Position numbers and translations under genes: made by a program. From Cochliopodium minus (Eukaryota > Discosea > Himatismenida > Cochliopodiidae), in assembly GCA_024220525.1 (NCBI GenBank), contig JAMYWO010000175.1, positions 1-12,866 on the forward strand: a stretch of 12,866 nt of DNA, in the 5' to 3' direction. Below the pieces are notes generated by a model. That model ran no database searches and was not told the origin of the DNA. It saw only the letters and a list, made by a program, of their open reading frames with translations. Positions 1 to 8,945 of the stretch are shown one piece after another (positions within the stretch are counted from its first letter, which is position 1; every line of letters begins with the position of its first letter).

Positions 1-147
1 CATATCTTAATTAGAAAGAAAAATATTTTATTTTTTGTTTTAATTTCGATGCGATTCTTGGTTTTTACTGTTTACTCAATAAAAGTTTATAAAAAAAATT
101 TCATTTTTTTGAACAAATCCTTTTTCACATTGTTGAAAAAAAAAAAA
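1..147. promoter_or_regulatory. Upstream and leader region of the LRR gene
   Basis: AT-rich sequence ends in twelve A directly before the ATG at 148. A-runs before start codons recur in this window, for example before NSE1 and UBA3, and look like the local start context. No defined promoter element could be recognised. Confidence 0.35.
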
Positions 148-2172
148 ATGAGCAATCCCTTGAGTGAAAATGTTGAATTTAAACAATTTTCAATGAAGAT
201 CAATCCAGAAAGCAATAACTTGAGTCATTCCTTCAAACCTGTCAACAAAAAAATAATTGAATTTATAATCGAAATAATAAGGACGAAATCAAATATAACC
301 TCTCTCCAATTCAATGATTGCAAATTCAAATCAACATCATTCACCAATTTGATGGATTACTTGAAAATAAACAAAACAATTTCTTCTCTTGAATTTCAAA
401 GAACAAATATGTCAAATGGGATGGTTGAAAGTTTATGCAATTTGATAGCCAACAATTTCAGAATACAAATATTGAATTTATCAGAGAATATCTTGACTCC
501 AGAAAATCTCAATCAATTAAGCACAGCAATAATGAATAATAAATCAATAACCCATCTATATCTAAACAACTGCAAAATAAAGGATGATGGAATAAAATAT
601 CTCTCAAAAATATTAATAAACAACAAAAATTTAAAAGAATTGCATCTCAATAAAAATATCCTTCAAAAAATAGGTAACAATGGATACAAATACATCTTTT
701 GCATCATCCTTCAATAATTTTCAATTAATCTTTTTTTTTTTTTATTATTTTTTTTGAAAAAGGGATGAATGAACTTTGCTTCGCATTATCATCTAATACC
801 ACTCTTCACAGCTTAAATTTGAATGGATGTGAAATAGATGATGAGTTAGCTCAGATTATAGCTACCATGTTGGAGAACAACAAGTCCCTAAAAACTCTCC
901 TATTGAACGTGAACAACATAAATTATTCAATCAAAGAAATTTCAAATGCTCTAAAAGTAAATAGCTCTCTCACCACTCTCAACCTCGTAAAAAAAAATAA
1001 ACTTTATTTTATTTTGTTTAGCAAAAAAAAATAACTTTTTGTATGAAGAATAATAATCTCATTCAGAATCTCGTTATTCCTTCCTTAACAGAAGCCCTGA
1101 AAGTTAATAAATCTTTAAAAGTAATAATAAATATATTTTCAAATCCATTTCTTTGTTATCTCAATTTCTTTTTAAAAAAAATAAATTTTCAGGTAATAAA
1201 TCTGAGTTATAACTATGGTTTGAATGAACCAGCAATAAATAGTCTGGCAGAAGCAATAAAAGTAAATAAATCCCTCACATCCATCTATCTGAGTGACATT
1301 GATTTTAAAGAAACTGAAACAATAGAGAAATTAGTAGAAGTATAAAATATTTGTTTTGATAAATTTTATTTATTTTTATTTTATTTGTTTCAATGATATT
1401 TTTTTTATTAAAGATCATTCTTTGTTTTTTTAAATTAATTAATATTATTTTTTTTTTATTTTTTATTTAATATTTTTTTATTTATTTAATAATTTTTCAT
1501 TATTTTTATTTTATTTAATAATTTTTTTTTATTTTTTTTATTTTATTTTTTTAATGATTTTTTTATTAAAGATCATTTGTTTTTTAAATTAATTAATATT
1601 TTTTTATTTTTTATTTTTTATTTATTTAATAATTTTTTATTATTTTTATTTTGTTTAATAATTTTTTTTTATTTTTTTTATTTTATTTTTTTAATGATTT
1701 TTTTATTAAAGATCATTCTTTGATTTTTTTAAATTATTTAATATTTTTTTAAAAATAGGCATTAAAATTTAATAACACATTAAGTCATATTTCTGTTTCT
1801 TCTCTCAATTCCATCCCCAGAATCCAATTTTTGTTGATGGCAAACACAGAATGGACTCCCCAATTTCATGTCAAATGTGATTCTCAGTTTCACTTGTGCG
1901 TGTCTACTTTCCTTCTCCACTTAAAAAGGTTTCAACTTTCTACCCGTATCAAAATACCCAGAGTAAAATAAAAAAAATAATTTTATTTTAAATTTTTTAA
2001 ATTTTTAAAACTCAATTCTTTCAAGGTCATTATCTATGAAATAATTAAAAAGATAGACAGAAAAACTTTCTATTGTTTCAAATTTCCCAATGACTATGTT
2101 ATGCCAGTCGAAGATAATGAATACGTCAGGATATCCAGTCTGTTCAATAAAACTAACAAATATAATTATTAA
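148..2172 (+). CDS. Leucine-rich-repeat protein with W/IP C-terminal module (six exons)
   Basis: My model joins 148-673, 763-986, 1049-1120, 1193-1339, 1759-1962 and 2026-2172, giving 439 residues with all joins in frame. Residues ~20-340 are ribonuclease-inhibitor-type LRRs of about 28 residues (pattern L..L.L..C.I.D.G...L...L..N.SL). The repeats run unbroken across the joins: LTTLNL|NNNLI, NKSLK|VINLSYN and EKLVE|ALKFNNTL. Residues 355-401 form a C-terminal module, from W-T-P to I-I-K-K-I, that aligns without gaps to the end of the ankyrin protein at 4429-5919. LRR arrays usually bind other proteins; no catalytic domain is visible and the target is unknown. The ATG at 148 follows a run of A. 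An upstream in-frame ATG at 49 adds only a Phe/Lys-rich stretch and looks like leader. The intron 2 acceptor could instead be 1021, but 1048 restores the repeat better. Intron 4 is unusually long and repetitive. Confidence 0.8.
1340..1758 (+). repeat. Expanded T-rich intron made of ~140-160 bp tandem repeats
   Basis: This is intron 4 of the LRR gene: donor GTATAA at 1340, acceptor ending at 1758. At 419 nt it is five to seven times longer than the gene's other introns (62-89 nt). It holds about 2.5 copies of a unit whose landmark, ATTAAAGATCATT followed by a T run and AAATTAATTAATATT, recurs at about 1408, 1566 and 1706 (spacings 158 and 140). The rest is almost pure T with scattered A. No open frame is present. 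It looks like an intron enlarged by local tandem duplication rather than a mobile-element insertion, because I see no coding sequence or terminal inverted repeats. Confidence 0.75.
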
Positions 2173-2410
2173 GGAGTTAAAATAAAAAACTTCAAAATGT
2201 GTAATATCCAAAATGATTTTTTTATTTTTTTTTATTAATTCAAAAAATTCTTGACAAACATTTTGTCTTAGTCAAATCCATTTCGAATGTAAATTAGAGG
2301 ATATATCTCTTTTAAAATTTGAGAATAAGAAAAATAATAATCATCTATCACAGAAAAATAAAAAAAAAAAAAAAAAATTTATATTTAAAAATTAACCAAA
2401 TAAATTAAAA
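2173..2410. other. Intergenic spacer between the LRR gene and UBA3
   Basis: This 238-bp AT-rich spacer must hold the 3' end of the LRR transcript and the promoter and leader of UBA3. A run of about 18 A lies near 2361-2378, just upstream of the UBA3 start. A more mixed stretch lies at 2250-2350, but I recognise no open frame, RNA gene or named promoter element in it. Confidence 0.5.
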
Positions 2411-4280
2411 ATGTCTGAAGATAGATGGCACGATTTGAACTTGATTTTGAGAAGAACTTCCCCACTTGCTGGAGATTCATTTATTCCAGATACTAAAGAT
2501 AATACAGAAGTAATAAAAAAAAAAATAATTATTTTTATATAAACTCATTTTATAAATTTCAAAATTAAAAAACACCCAAATATTTTAATCTCTTTTGATT
2601 TAGGGATTAGATTTTTTGAGAAATGATTCCAGATTTCTCTGTGTTGGTGCAGGAGGTTTAGGATGTGATATTTTGGTAACATTCAAAGCTAAATATATAT
2701 GTTTATAAAAACTTTTTTAAATCTAAATCTATGAATTAAAAGAAATGTTTGGCACTTTCAGGATTTAAAAATGGAGATGTGATTGATATGGATATTGTTG
2801 ATGCAACCAATCTTAACAGACAATTTTTATTCAGGTAAAAAATATTTAAAGATTTGAACTTTGTCTTATAAGATTATATAAAGAACAAAAACAATTTATG
2901 ATTTAAATAATTTAAATCTTATCAAATTTTTGTTATATATCCTTTCTTACATCTTTTTTTTAAAAGAGAAACTGATGTTGGACAATCCAAATCATTGAGA
3001 GCATCTGCATTTATCAATAAAAGAGTCTATGATACAAATGTTCTTTCATTCAACGGGGCAATGCAAGAAAAAGATAGAGAATGGTACGAAAATTTTAATA
3101 TCATCATTTGTGGTTTGGATTCAGTCCCTGCAAGACGTTGGATCAATTCAACTTTGTTTTCCATGTTGGGTTATGATGAAGAAGGAAATCTCGAATTAGA
3201 TACCATTATCCCTATGATTGATGCTGGTACAGAAGGTTTTGAAGGACAAGTTACTGTTATTTAGTAAGCTATTTCCATTTTTATATTTTCCCTTTCTGCA
3301 TACTCTTTTATTTTTGATTCACAAACTCATATTTCCTTTATTATTTTCTTATTTTAAATCCTTTCTTTCTTTTTAGTCCTGGTAATACTGCTTGTATCGA
3401 ATGTAATGTTCAATTGTTTGTAAAGACTGATACCGTTGCAGTTTGTACTCTTGCTGGTAATTTTTTTTGTCAACACTGATTAAAACAAGATATCTTACGA
3501 TAATAACTTTGATATACTCCAAAAAATACTATGATATACAAAGAGATTTAATTTATTTCAAATAAAGGAAAACCACGTAAACCAGAACATTGTGTTCTTT
3601 ATGCAGGAGTTGTTGCATTTCCAGAAAAACAAAAAGGAAAAGAAATTGAGAAATATGGTCCTCCATTCAAAAATGACAAGGGAGAAATTCTTGGAAAATG
3701 GGATTCTGATGAACCCGAACACATGAAATGGTTGTGGGAAACTGCACAAGCTCATGCAAAGAGATTTGAATTGGATGTCAACGCAGTGACTTTCAAATTG
3801 ACAAAAACAGTTTTGAAAAACACAATGCCTGCTATCGCTTCCACCAATGCTTTGATTGCTGCAATTGCTGTTCATGAAGCTTTCAAATTGTCCACAGGAA
3901 GTGCACCTGCTCTTTCAAATTATGCAAGATGGAACGGAAAGAGAGGAATTTTCACTTCGAATCAAAAATTTGTTAAAAATGAAAAATGTACTGTTTGTGG
4001 AAAAGCTTCATATTCTTTTCCTGTTGATCCTGAACTTACTTTGGAGAAATTTTTTGAACTCTTGAAAGTTGATCTTCGTTTTCAATTTGATTCACCTTCT
4101 GTTTCATGTGGGGGAGGTTCTGAATTTTTGTACCTTAGAAAACCTGCAATGCTTGAAAAAGCATACCGCCCTAATCTTACCAAACCTCTCAACCAACTTG
4201 TAAAAGATGGAGAAACTTTACACATCACTGATACTTCTCTTGCTTTTGGTTCTGTTCAACTTGTCCTTAAATTTAACTAA
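2411..4280 (+). CDS. UBA3: NEDD8-activating enzyme E1 catalytic subunit (UBA3)
   Basis: With its partner NAE1/APPBP1, UBA3 adenylates NEDD8, carries it as a thioester and passes it to the E2 UBC12 for cullin neddylation. Exons 2411-2509, 2604-2675, 2743-2834, 2967-3263, 3377-3456 and 3568-4280 give 450 residues; human UBA3 has 463. Visible in order are the nucleotide loop GAGGLGC (48-54), DMD (72-74) followed by NLNRQFLFR (80-88), CGLDS and ARRWIN in exon 4, PGNTACIEC with a zinc CxxC (193/196), the catalytic cysteine in AVCTLAG (Cys210), PEHC, a second CxxC in CTVC (354/357) and the C-terminal ubiquitin-fold E2-binding domain (~375-450). All key residues are intact. Introns are 67-132 nt with GTA donors. 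The ATG follows TTAAAA and no better upstream start exists. Distinguished from UBA2 and UBA1 by size, the single adenylation domain and the UFD ending. Confidence 0.95.
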
Positions 4281-4316
4281 AAATTAAAAATAATTTCCTT
4301 TAATTAATTGTTGTCA

Positions 4317-4329
4317 AATAAAATTTATT
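4317..4329. terminator. Overlapping convergent AATAAA-type poly(A) signals (putative)
   Basis: AATAAA is at 4317-4322 on the + strand, 37 bases after the UBA3 stop. AATAAA on the - strand is at 4324-4329, 12 bases past the end of the possible ankyrin extension. The two convergent genes could therefore share one short cleavage region. Such hexamers arise often by chance in DNA this AT-rich, so this rests on position only. Confidence 0.35.
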
Positions 4330-4340
4330 TATCTTTTGAT

Positions 4341-4430
4341 TTAATCATCACTATCAAACAAATTAAATGAATCATCGATATCTTTATCTTCTTCAAAACT
4401 GCATATATGTTCGTAATTTCTCATTTCTTC
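4341..4430 (-). other. Acidic out-of-frame tail after the ankyrin gene stop
   Basis: The context CTC-TTT-TGA-A ends the ankyrin frame at 4429. Skipping one T continues as GAA GAA ATG AGA for 29 codons to a TAA at 4341-4343. The tail has 12 Asp/Glu and only two Lys/Arg, ends DSDD, and is richer in G/C than the spacers around it, so it looks like coding sequence. It could be reached by +1 frameshifting, could reveal a homopolymer error in the assembly, or could be a decayed tail. No GT..AG intron that would fix the frame was found. Confidence 0.45.
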
Positions 4431-5919
4431 AAAAGAGAATAGTCTGGATAATCAAAAAAACTAGAGGTTTGGGAATTGTTTGTTTGATTTCTTTTGAAAA
4501 TAATTTAAAACACAAAAACAAAGTAAAAATCATTTCTTGATCTGTTTGGGGAAAAAACTTATTTCTTTTCACATTCCACAAATTTCCACTTTTAAAGTCT
4601 GAAAACAAGGAAGAGATATTCTCACTTACTTTTGAAAGATTCAATTTAAAGTAAGTCCTTTGGTGAGAAAGGAGTGTTATCAACGATTCTTCAGAGATTT
4701 TTTTAGATTTTCTTTTGGGAATAACAAACTCCCTCCCTTTGGTGAATAAAATAGATTTGCTCTCAATCAAATATTTGAGGATATCAGGAGTAGTATTTTT
4801 GTTAAGAATAGAAAAATACAAACACGTTTTTTCTTTCTCCTCTGAATTTACCTCACTTTTATTCTCAACCAAATATTTGACCAACTCCAAAGAAAAATTC
4901 TCATTTTGGCATAATCTGGGGAGAGGAGCAGAGCCATAACAATTATTTTTGCAATTTACATCCATTTTTATATCGACCAAGTATTTCAAAATATCAAAAG
5001 TTAATCCAACATTATCACAAGCATATTTCAGTGCGTTGTTATCGTAGTTGTCAACAAGGTTTATGTCCGCTTTGTTTTCGATCAACATTTTAATCATTTC
5101 CAAATTGAAGGAAGGGTTGCTACATAATACGTTTATTGCCATTTTTTTATATTCCCCATACTTGTTCAAGTCTGATTTATTTTCGATGAAAAATCTGATC
5201 ATTTCGGAGGTTATATTCCTGTTTTCACATGCAATGTGAAGAGGACTGTTTTTTTCTTTTCTTTCAACATTAATCGGGACTTTGTTTTCAAAAAAATACT
5301 TTATTATCTCAAAATTCATTTGATATCCTTTCAAATTTAATAGTATTGGTGTATCTTCATTTCCATCCACCAAATTAATATCCGCTTTGTATTCAATTAA
5401 TTCTTTAATCTTTTCCAGATCATCTGTTTTTGAACAAAATATATGAAATGGTGAGGTTCCTTTATCATTTTTTTGATTAAGATCTGCTTTTTTTTCCACC
5501 AGACATTTCACCATTTCAAATGTAATTATGCTCATATAATTTTCTAACAAAAGATGAAGGGCTGTATCGTTGTAATTATTACTCTGAGAATCTTTTAAAT
5601 TGATATCTGCATCATTTTCAATCAATAATTTCAACACCTCGAAATAATCCTCGTCATTCTCCAAAAAGAAACTTTTATTCAAACAAAGATTTTGTAATGG
5701 TGTTTTTCCCTCTCCATCAACCAAATTTATATTTGCTTTCATTTTTATCAATCCTTTTATAGATTCAATATCGAGGGAATTGGTGCGTGTAATATAATTC
5801 CTGCGAGGTTTTGAGCTCAAAAGATAATTCAGAGGTATATACTTTTTATTTTCTTCTTGATTAAATAGTAAATTGGGATCACCCTTCTCCTTTATCAATT
5901 CTTCAATTTTCTCTTCCAT
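4429..5919 (-). CDS. Ankyrin-repeat protein with W/IP C-terminal module
   Basis: A single uninterrupted frame of 496 residues, the only gene here without introns. Residues ~45-410 hold about ten ankyrin-type repeats of 36-40 residues, with recurring I..LIE.KADIN.VD and TPLH..C.N patterns (for example LIENKADINLVD). Repeats near residues 190-215 and 380-410 are degenerate. Residues 448-494 (from W-N-V-K to I-I-Q-T-I) match the LRR protein's C-terminal module without gaps; W, T, L, K, F and IP are among the shared positions. Ankyrin arrays bind proteins; partner and function are unknown. The ATG at 5919 follows an A/T leader with stops. The stop is a TGA right after TTT. One base out of register the frame stays open for 29 acidic residues to 4341, so the true end may lie there. 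Such arrays also occur in giant viruses and bacteria, but base use and context look native. Confidence 0.85.
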   Translation of the reverse strand: MEEKIEELIKEKGDPNLLFNQEENKKYIPLNYLLSSKPRRNYITRTNSLDIESIKGLIKMKANINLVDGEGKTPLQNLCLNKSFFLENDEDYFEVLKLLIENDADINLKDSQSNNYNDTALHLLLENYMSIITFEMVKCLVEKKADLNQKNDKGTSPFHIFCSKTDDLEKIKELIEYKADINLVDGNEDTPILLNLKGYQMNFEIIKYFFENKVPINVERKEKNSPLHIACENRNITSEMIRFFIENKSDLNKYGEYKKMAINVLCSNPSFNLEMIKMLIENKADINLVDNYDNNALKYACDNVGLTFDILKYLVDIKMDVNCKNNCYGSAPLPRLCQNENFSLELVKYLVENKSEVNSEEKEKTCLYFSILNKNTTPDILKYLIESKSILFTKGREFVIPKRKSKKISEESLITLLSHQRTYFKLNLSKVSENISSLFSDFKSGNLWNVKRNKFFPQTDQEMIFTLFLCFKLFSKEIKQTIPKPLVFLIIQTILF

Positions 5920-6016
5920 TATTTTTTTTATTTTTATTTTTTTTGAAAAGTCGAAAAAAAAATAATTAAATATTTAATTAATTTATTAAATCAAAAAAAA
6001 AACAAGAAAAATATCT

Positions 6017-8765
6017 TCAAATCTTTGGAGCACTTCTATCATTAACTGTAGTTTTTTTCAGCATTTTTCCTTTTTGAATGGACGCTAAGAGATCTCCCCT
6101 TCCACCCTTGTTCGTTGTTTTCGTTTCAGAGATGGAAACAGAAGGAGGCGGAGGAGGTGGAGGCGGAGGTCCACTTGTACCAGCATTAAAGGAAGGAGGG
6201 GGAGGAGGGACATGATTAGGAGGAGGATTGGAAGTAGTACTGACACTTTTATTTTGAATTTTAGGTAAAACAAATCCGCTGTTTGTTTGAACATTATTGT
6301 TTGTATTGTTGAGGGGAGGAGGTGGAGGAGCATTATTATAATTAATGTTGTTATTATTATTATTATTATTAATATTGTTAATGTTATTATTAGAAGAAAG
6401 AAGGTTGTCAGAAGATTGATTTTCAGTTTTGGGTTTGTTGGATTTTTTCTTTTTCTTTTTTGTTCCGGGTAATCTCACGTTCTGAGAAGATTTGGTGCTG
6501 CTATCTTTTTTGTTTTTTCTTTTGTCATTTTCTTCTTCCTCCAGCTGCTTCTTCTTCTTTTCATTTTCTTTGTTTTCTTTTTCTAAATACTGTTCCACCA
6601 ATTTGTTGTTGCCGCCATTCACATAAACCAAAAAATCAGATGTGTTCTGTGATAATTTCACCTTGGGTATTTGATCAACACTCACACTAACAAAAGGTTC
6701 TAAAAGCAATTAGTTTTTTTGATTTTATTATATTTTTTAATAATTTTTCTATCAATTTCCATTTTTTCATTTTTATTTTAAAATTTTTGATTTTCATTTA
6801 ATAATATTTTAAAAATTTTTTTTTATTTAAGATTTTTTATTTATTTTTTTACCTTGTTTGAGTAAAGATTCAACAGTTACATAACCCTCTCCCTCAAGAG
6901 GAGGAGAAAAGATGGAAGAAATGACATTCTTGAGCAAAGTGCTGTTACTTTGAGCAAACTCAGAGGAACTCAAAATTTCCGCAGGAGACAAAAAAGATCC
7001 GCTCTCATTAAAAAAGCAAAAATTGGAATTTCCTGTAATCAACTCAAAAAGCAAAACACCAAACAATTGAACCTCTTGTGAAACGTTTGGAATAAATCTT
7101 TGATAATTAGGTGTCAGGTTGAAAATACTGTTTTCGTAATCAGTGAGGTACAATTTGTTTTGGGTCACTATCACATTTCCTGCGTGCAAGTGGAGGTATG
7201 GATATGTCTTTTTCTTAAAGTATAATAATCCTAATTTTTTTTTTGGATAAATTTTTTATTTCTTTTTTTAAGGAATTGTTTTTGAAAATTTTTATTTTAA
7301 AAAAATTATTGTTTCATCTTCATATTTTCATTATTATTATTAAGAAATTTTATTTTTTATTTATATAAATTATTGTTTGATATTCATGTATTTTCATTTT
7401 TTATTTTTTATTTTTATTTTTAAAAAATTGTTATTTTAAATTTTTTATTTTTTCAATTTTTTATTTTTTATTTATTTTTTATTTTTTATTTTTTTACCCT
7501 CAAGAATTTTTCGACCATAAGAAGCGATTTCATGATCAGGCAAACGTTTGGGAGTGGAGGAGGAGTATTTGGTTTGAAAAGATTGTTTGGAGTTTTTGAC
7601 GCCATACATTTTGTCTCTCAAAGAAACTCCCTCCTTGTAAAAAGGTCTCAGTATCAACACACTATCTGCCTCTGTGAAAAACGAGTATTTTATTGGTGTT
7701 ATGTATGGGTGTTTTATTGACTAAAAAAATTATAAAAATATTTAAGAAAAAAAATTAACAAGAAAAAAAATTTTTTAAAAATTATTTTTAAAAAAAAAAT
7801 GGGAATATTTAAAAGCAAAGGAATAATAAAAAAAATGTATTCAAAAAATAATTCTTCAAAATTTTTTAATAAATTATTTTATAACTTTAAAAAAAAAATT
7901 TTTTTTTTTTTACTTTTAAAACTTTGGAGATACGATCAGTGTTTTTCTTTTCGAGGGAGAAAGTAAAATCCTCTTTGTACAAAGAAATCATGGACATGAG
8001 AAGTTCTTCGTTGTTATTCAGAGAATCATTCGCCAAAAAGAAAGATTTGATGAGGGGTTGTCTGTTTCCCAGTTCTTTCAAGTCTGCCACGAATTTGAAT
8101 GGCTCATCTCTTATGTAGTTTTGAACTTTTATCGCTGTTTCGTTTTGGAAATTTGTTTGGTGGATTCTTGGCCCTTCGTCTAAATAGCACCTGATTTTAA
8201 AAATAATTTAAATTTTTAAGAAATAAGCAATGAAAAAGTTTCTTAAAGAATTTCAATTTAAAGTTTAAAAGTTGAAAATATTTTAATTTTGAAATTAAAA
8301 AATGAAATGTAAATAATATCTATATTTAAAAAGAGTTTAAAGCATAGGTATTTTAAATTTTGTTTATCCTTTGAATATAACATTTATTTCCCTAAGATAT
8401 TGTCATAATGAACCTTTTTATATTTTTATTTGAATTAAAAATTAATGTTTTACGTATCACATACTCTTTGAATTGATTTGAAATCGTATTGAGGGAGTGG
8501 AAGTTTTTTGGAAGAACATTTTTTGCAAAAGATCAATCCACAAGCTTTTTTTTTAATTGTTTTAACAGATAAATTAATATCATATTGGGAAGTATACCTC
8601 TACAATGATGCTATATTATCAATATATAATGAATATATTAAAATAACTGAATATATAAAAGCTTAATAATATTTTTAAAACCCTTCTTTTTGTGACCGAA
8701 AATTTTTGAGAACAATTGGTACAAGAAGAAACTTCATCATCTTTTTGCCATTTTGGTTTTTCCAT
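6017..8765 (-). CDS. FYVE - PXK/Slob-like pseudokinase - polyproline - WH2-like protein
   Basis: Exons 8765-8682, 8610-8598, 8544-8454, 8190-7914, 7720-7498, 7230-6853 and 6699-6017 give 582 residues. Residues 6-65 are a FYVE zinc finger: WQKD, eight zinc cysteines (15, 18, 31, 34, 39, 42, 61, 64), RRHHCR (27-32) and RVCDTCY. FYVE domains bind PI3P on endosomes. Residues ~150-355 resemble the PXK kinase-like domain (HPYI.P, SLRDKMYG, SYGRKILEG). HLHAGN (243-248) stands where HRD should be and DYE (260-262) where DFG should be, so catalysis is probably lost. A Lys/Glu-rich helix (~389-445), an Asn run (459-478), proline runs (480-484, 520-524, 533-541) and a WH2-like end (RGDLLASIQKG to SAPKI) follow, the last closely like the PXK C-terminus. 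Animal PXK starts with a PX domain; here FYVE takes that place. The start ATG has an in-frame TGA just before it. Likely role, inferred: endosome and actin scaffold. Confidence 0.85.
6312..6392 (+). repeat. Trinucleotide microsatellite coding Asn and Pro runs
   Basis: On the + strand, GGAGGTGGAGGAG is followed by an (ATT)n-type array at about 6332-6392. Read on the - strand these encode part of the polyproline run and the 20-residue Asn-rich tract of the pseudokinase protein. This is simple-sequence expansion inside an exon, probably length-variable between strains. Confidence 0.8.
7231..7497 (-). other. T-rich 267-nt intron of the pseudokinase gene
   Basis: Intron 5 runs from donor GTAAAA at 7497 to an acceptor ending at 7231. 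It is nearly all A/T, with repeated (T)nATTTTT words that are dense at 7395-7495. No reading frame, RNA gene or hidden exon is evident, and the protein motif LEG|LLYF is complete across it. Confidence 0.65.
8598..8610 (-). other. 13-nt micro-exon encoding the FYVE HHCR core
   Basis: Exon 2 of the FYVE gene is CATCATTGTAGAG, bounded upstream by AATATAG and downstream by GTATAC. The flanking introns are 71 nt (8681-8611, donor GTTTTA) and 53 nt (8597-8545). Joining the three exons gives TKRR-HHCR-ACGLIFC exactly as in FYVE domains. Without the exon the frame shifts and the PI3P-binding motif is lost. Confidence 0.85.
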
Positions 8766-8945
8766 TCAATCAAATAAAGATAAAATCCAAATTGCTATTT
8801 TTTTTTGAATATTTTTTGAACACAAAGTTAAAATCACATCTTATTGAAAGAAATAACGTTCAAAAAATTTTGAAAATTTCAATATTTTACTTTATTCACA
8901 AAACACTTTGTATTGAGGATACAATTTTTCATATTAAATTTTTCG
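8766..8945. other. Spacer between NSE1 and the FYVE-pseudokinase gene
   Basis: This 180-bp region is downstream of NSE1 and upstream of the FYVE gene, both on the - strand. It is AT-rich without a convincing frame on either strand. It must contain the NSE1 3' end and the promoter of the FYVE gene. A + strand open frame that crosses it is the complement of NSE1 and was discounted. Confidence 0.5.

Noticed and set aside
49-147. Upstream start for the LRR protein giving a 33-residue Phe/Lys-rich N-terminus
   Set aside because: It could mimic a signal anchor, but the stretch reads like translated A/T leader, and the ATG at 148 follows the A-run seen before other genes.
1022-1048. Alternative acceptor at 1021 for LRR intron 2, adding QKKITFCMK
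   Set aside because: It is also in frame, but joining at 1049 gives LTTLNL-NNNLI, which fits the LRR consensus; the longer form disrupts the repeat.
2005-2211. Minus-strand open frame of 68 codons
   Set aside because: It is the complement of LRR exon 6 (2026-2172), whose + strand product continues the C-terminal module shared with the ankyrin protein.
3558-3875. Minus-strand Cys/Phe-rich open frame
   Set aside because: It is the complement of UBA3 exon 6, which is unmistakably coding on the + strand.
4444-4462. 18-nt candidate intron (GTTTTTTTGATTATCCAG) near the ankyrin stop
   Set aside because: Too short, does not change the frame, and would remove part of the conserved C-terminal module.
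4429-5919. Ankyrin gene as a viral or bacterial acquisition because it lacks introns
   Set aside because: Its base composition, codon use and C-terminal module match the intron-bearing LRR neighbour, so transfer is not needed to explain it.
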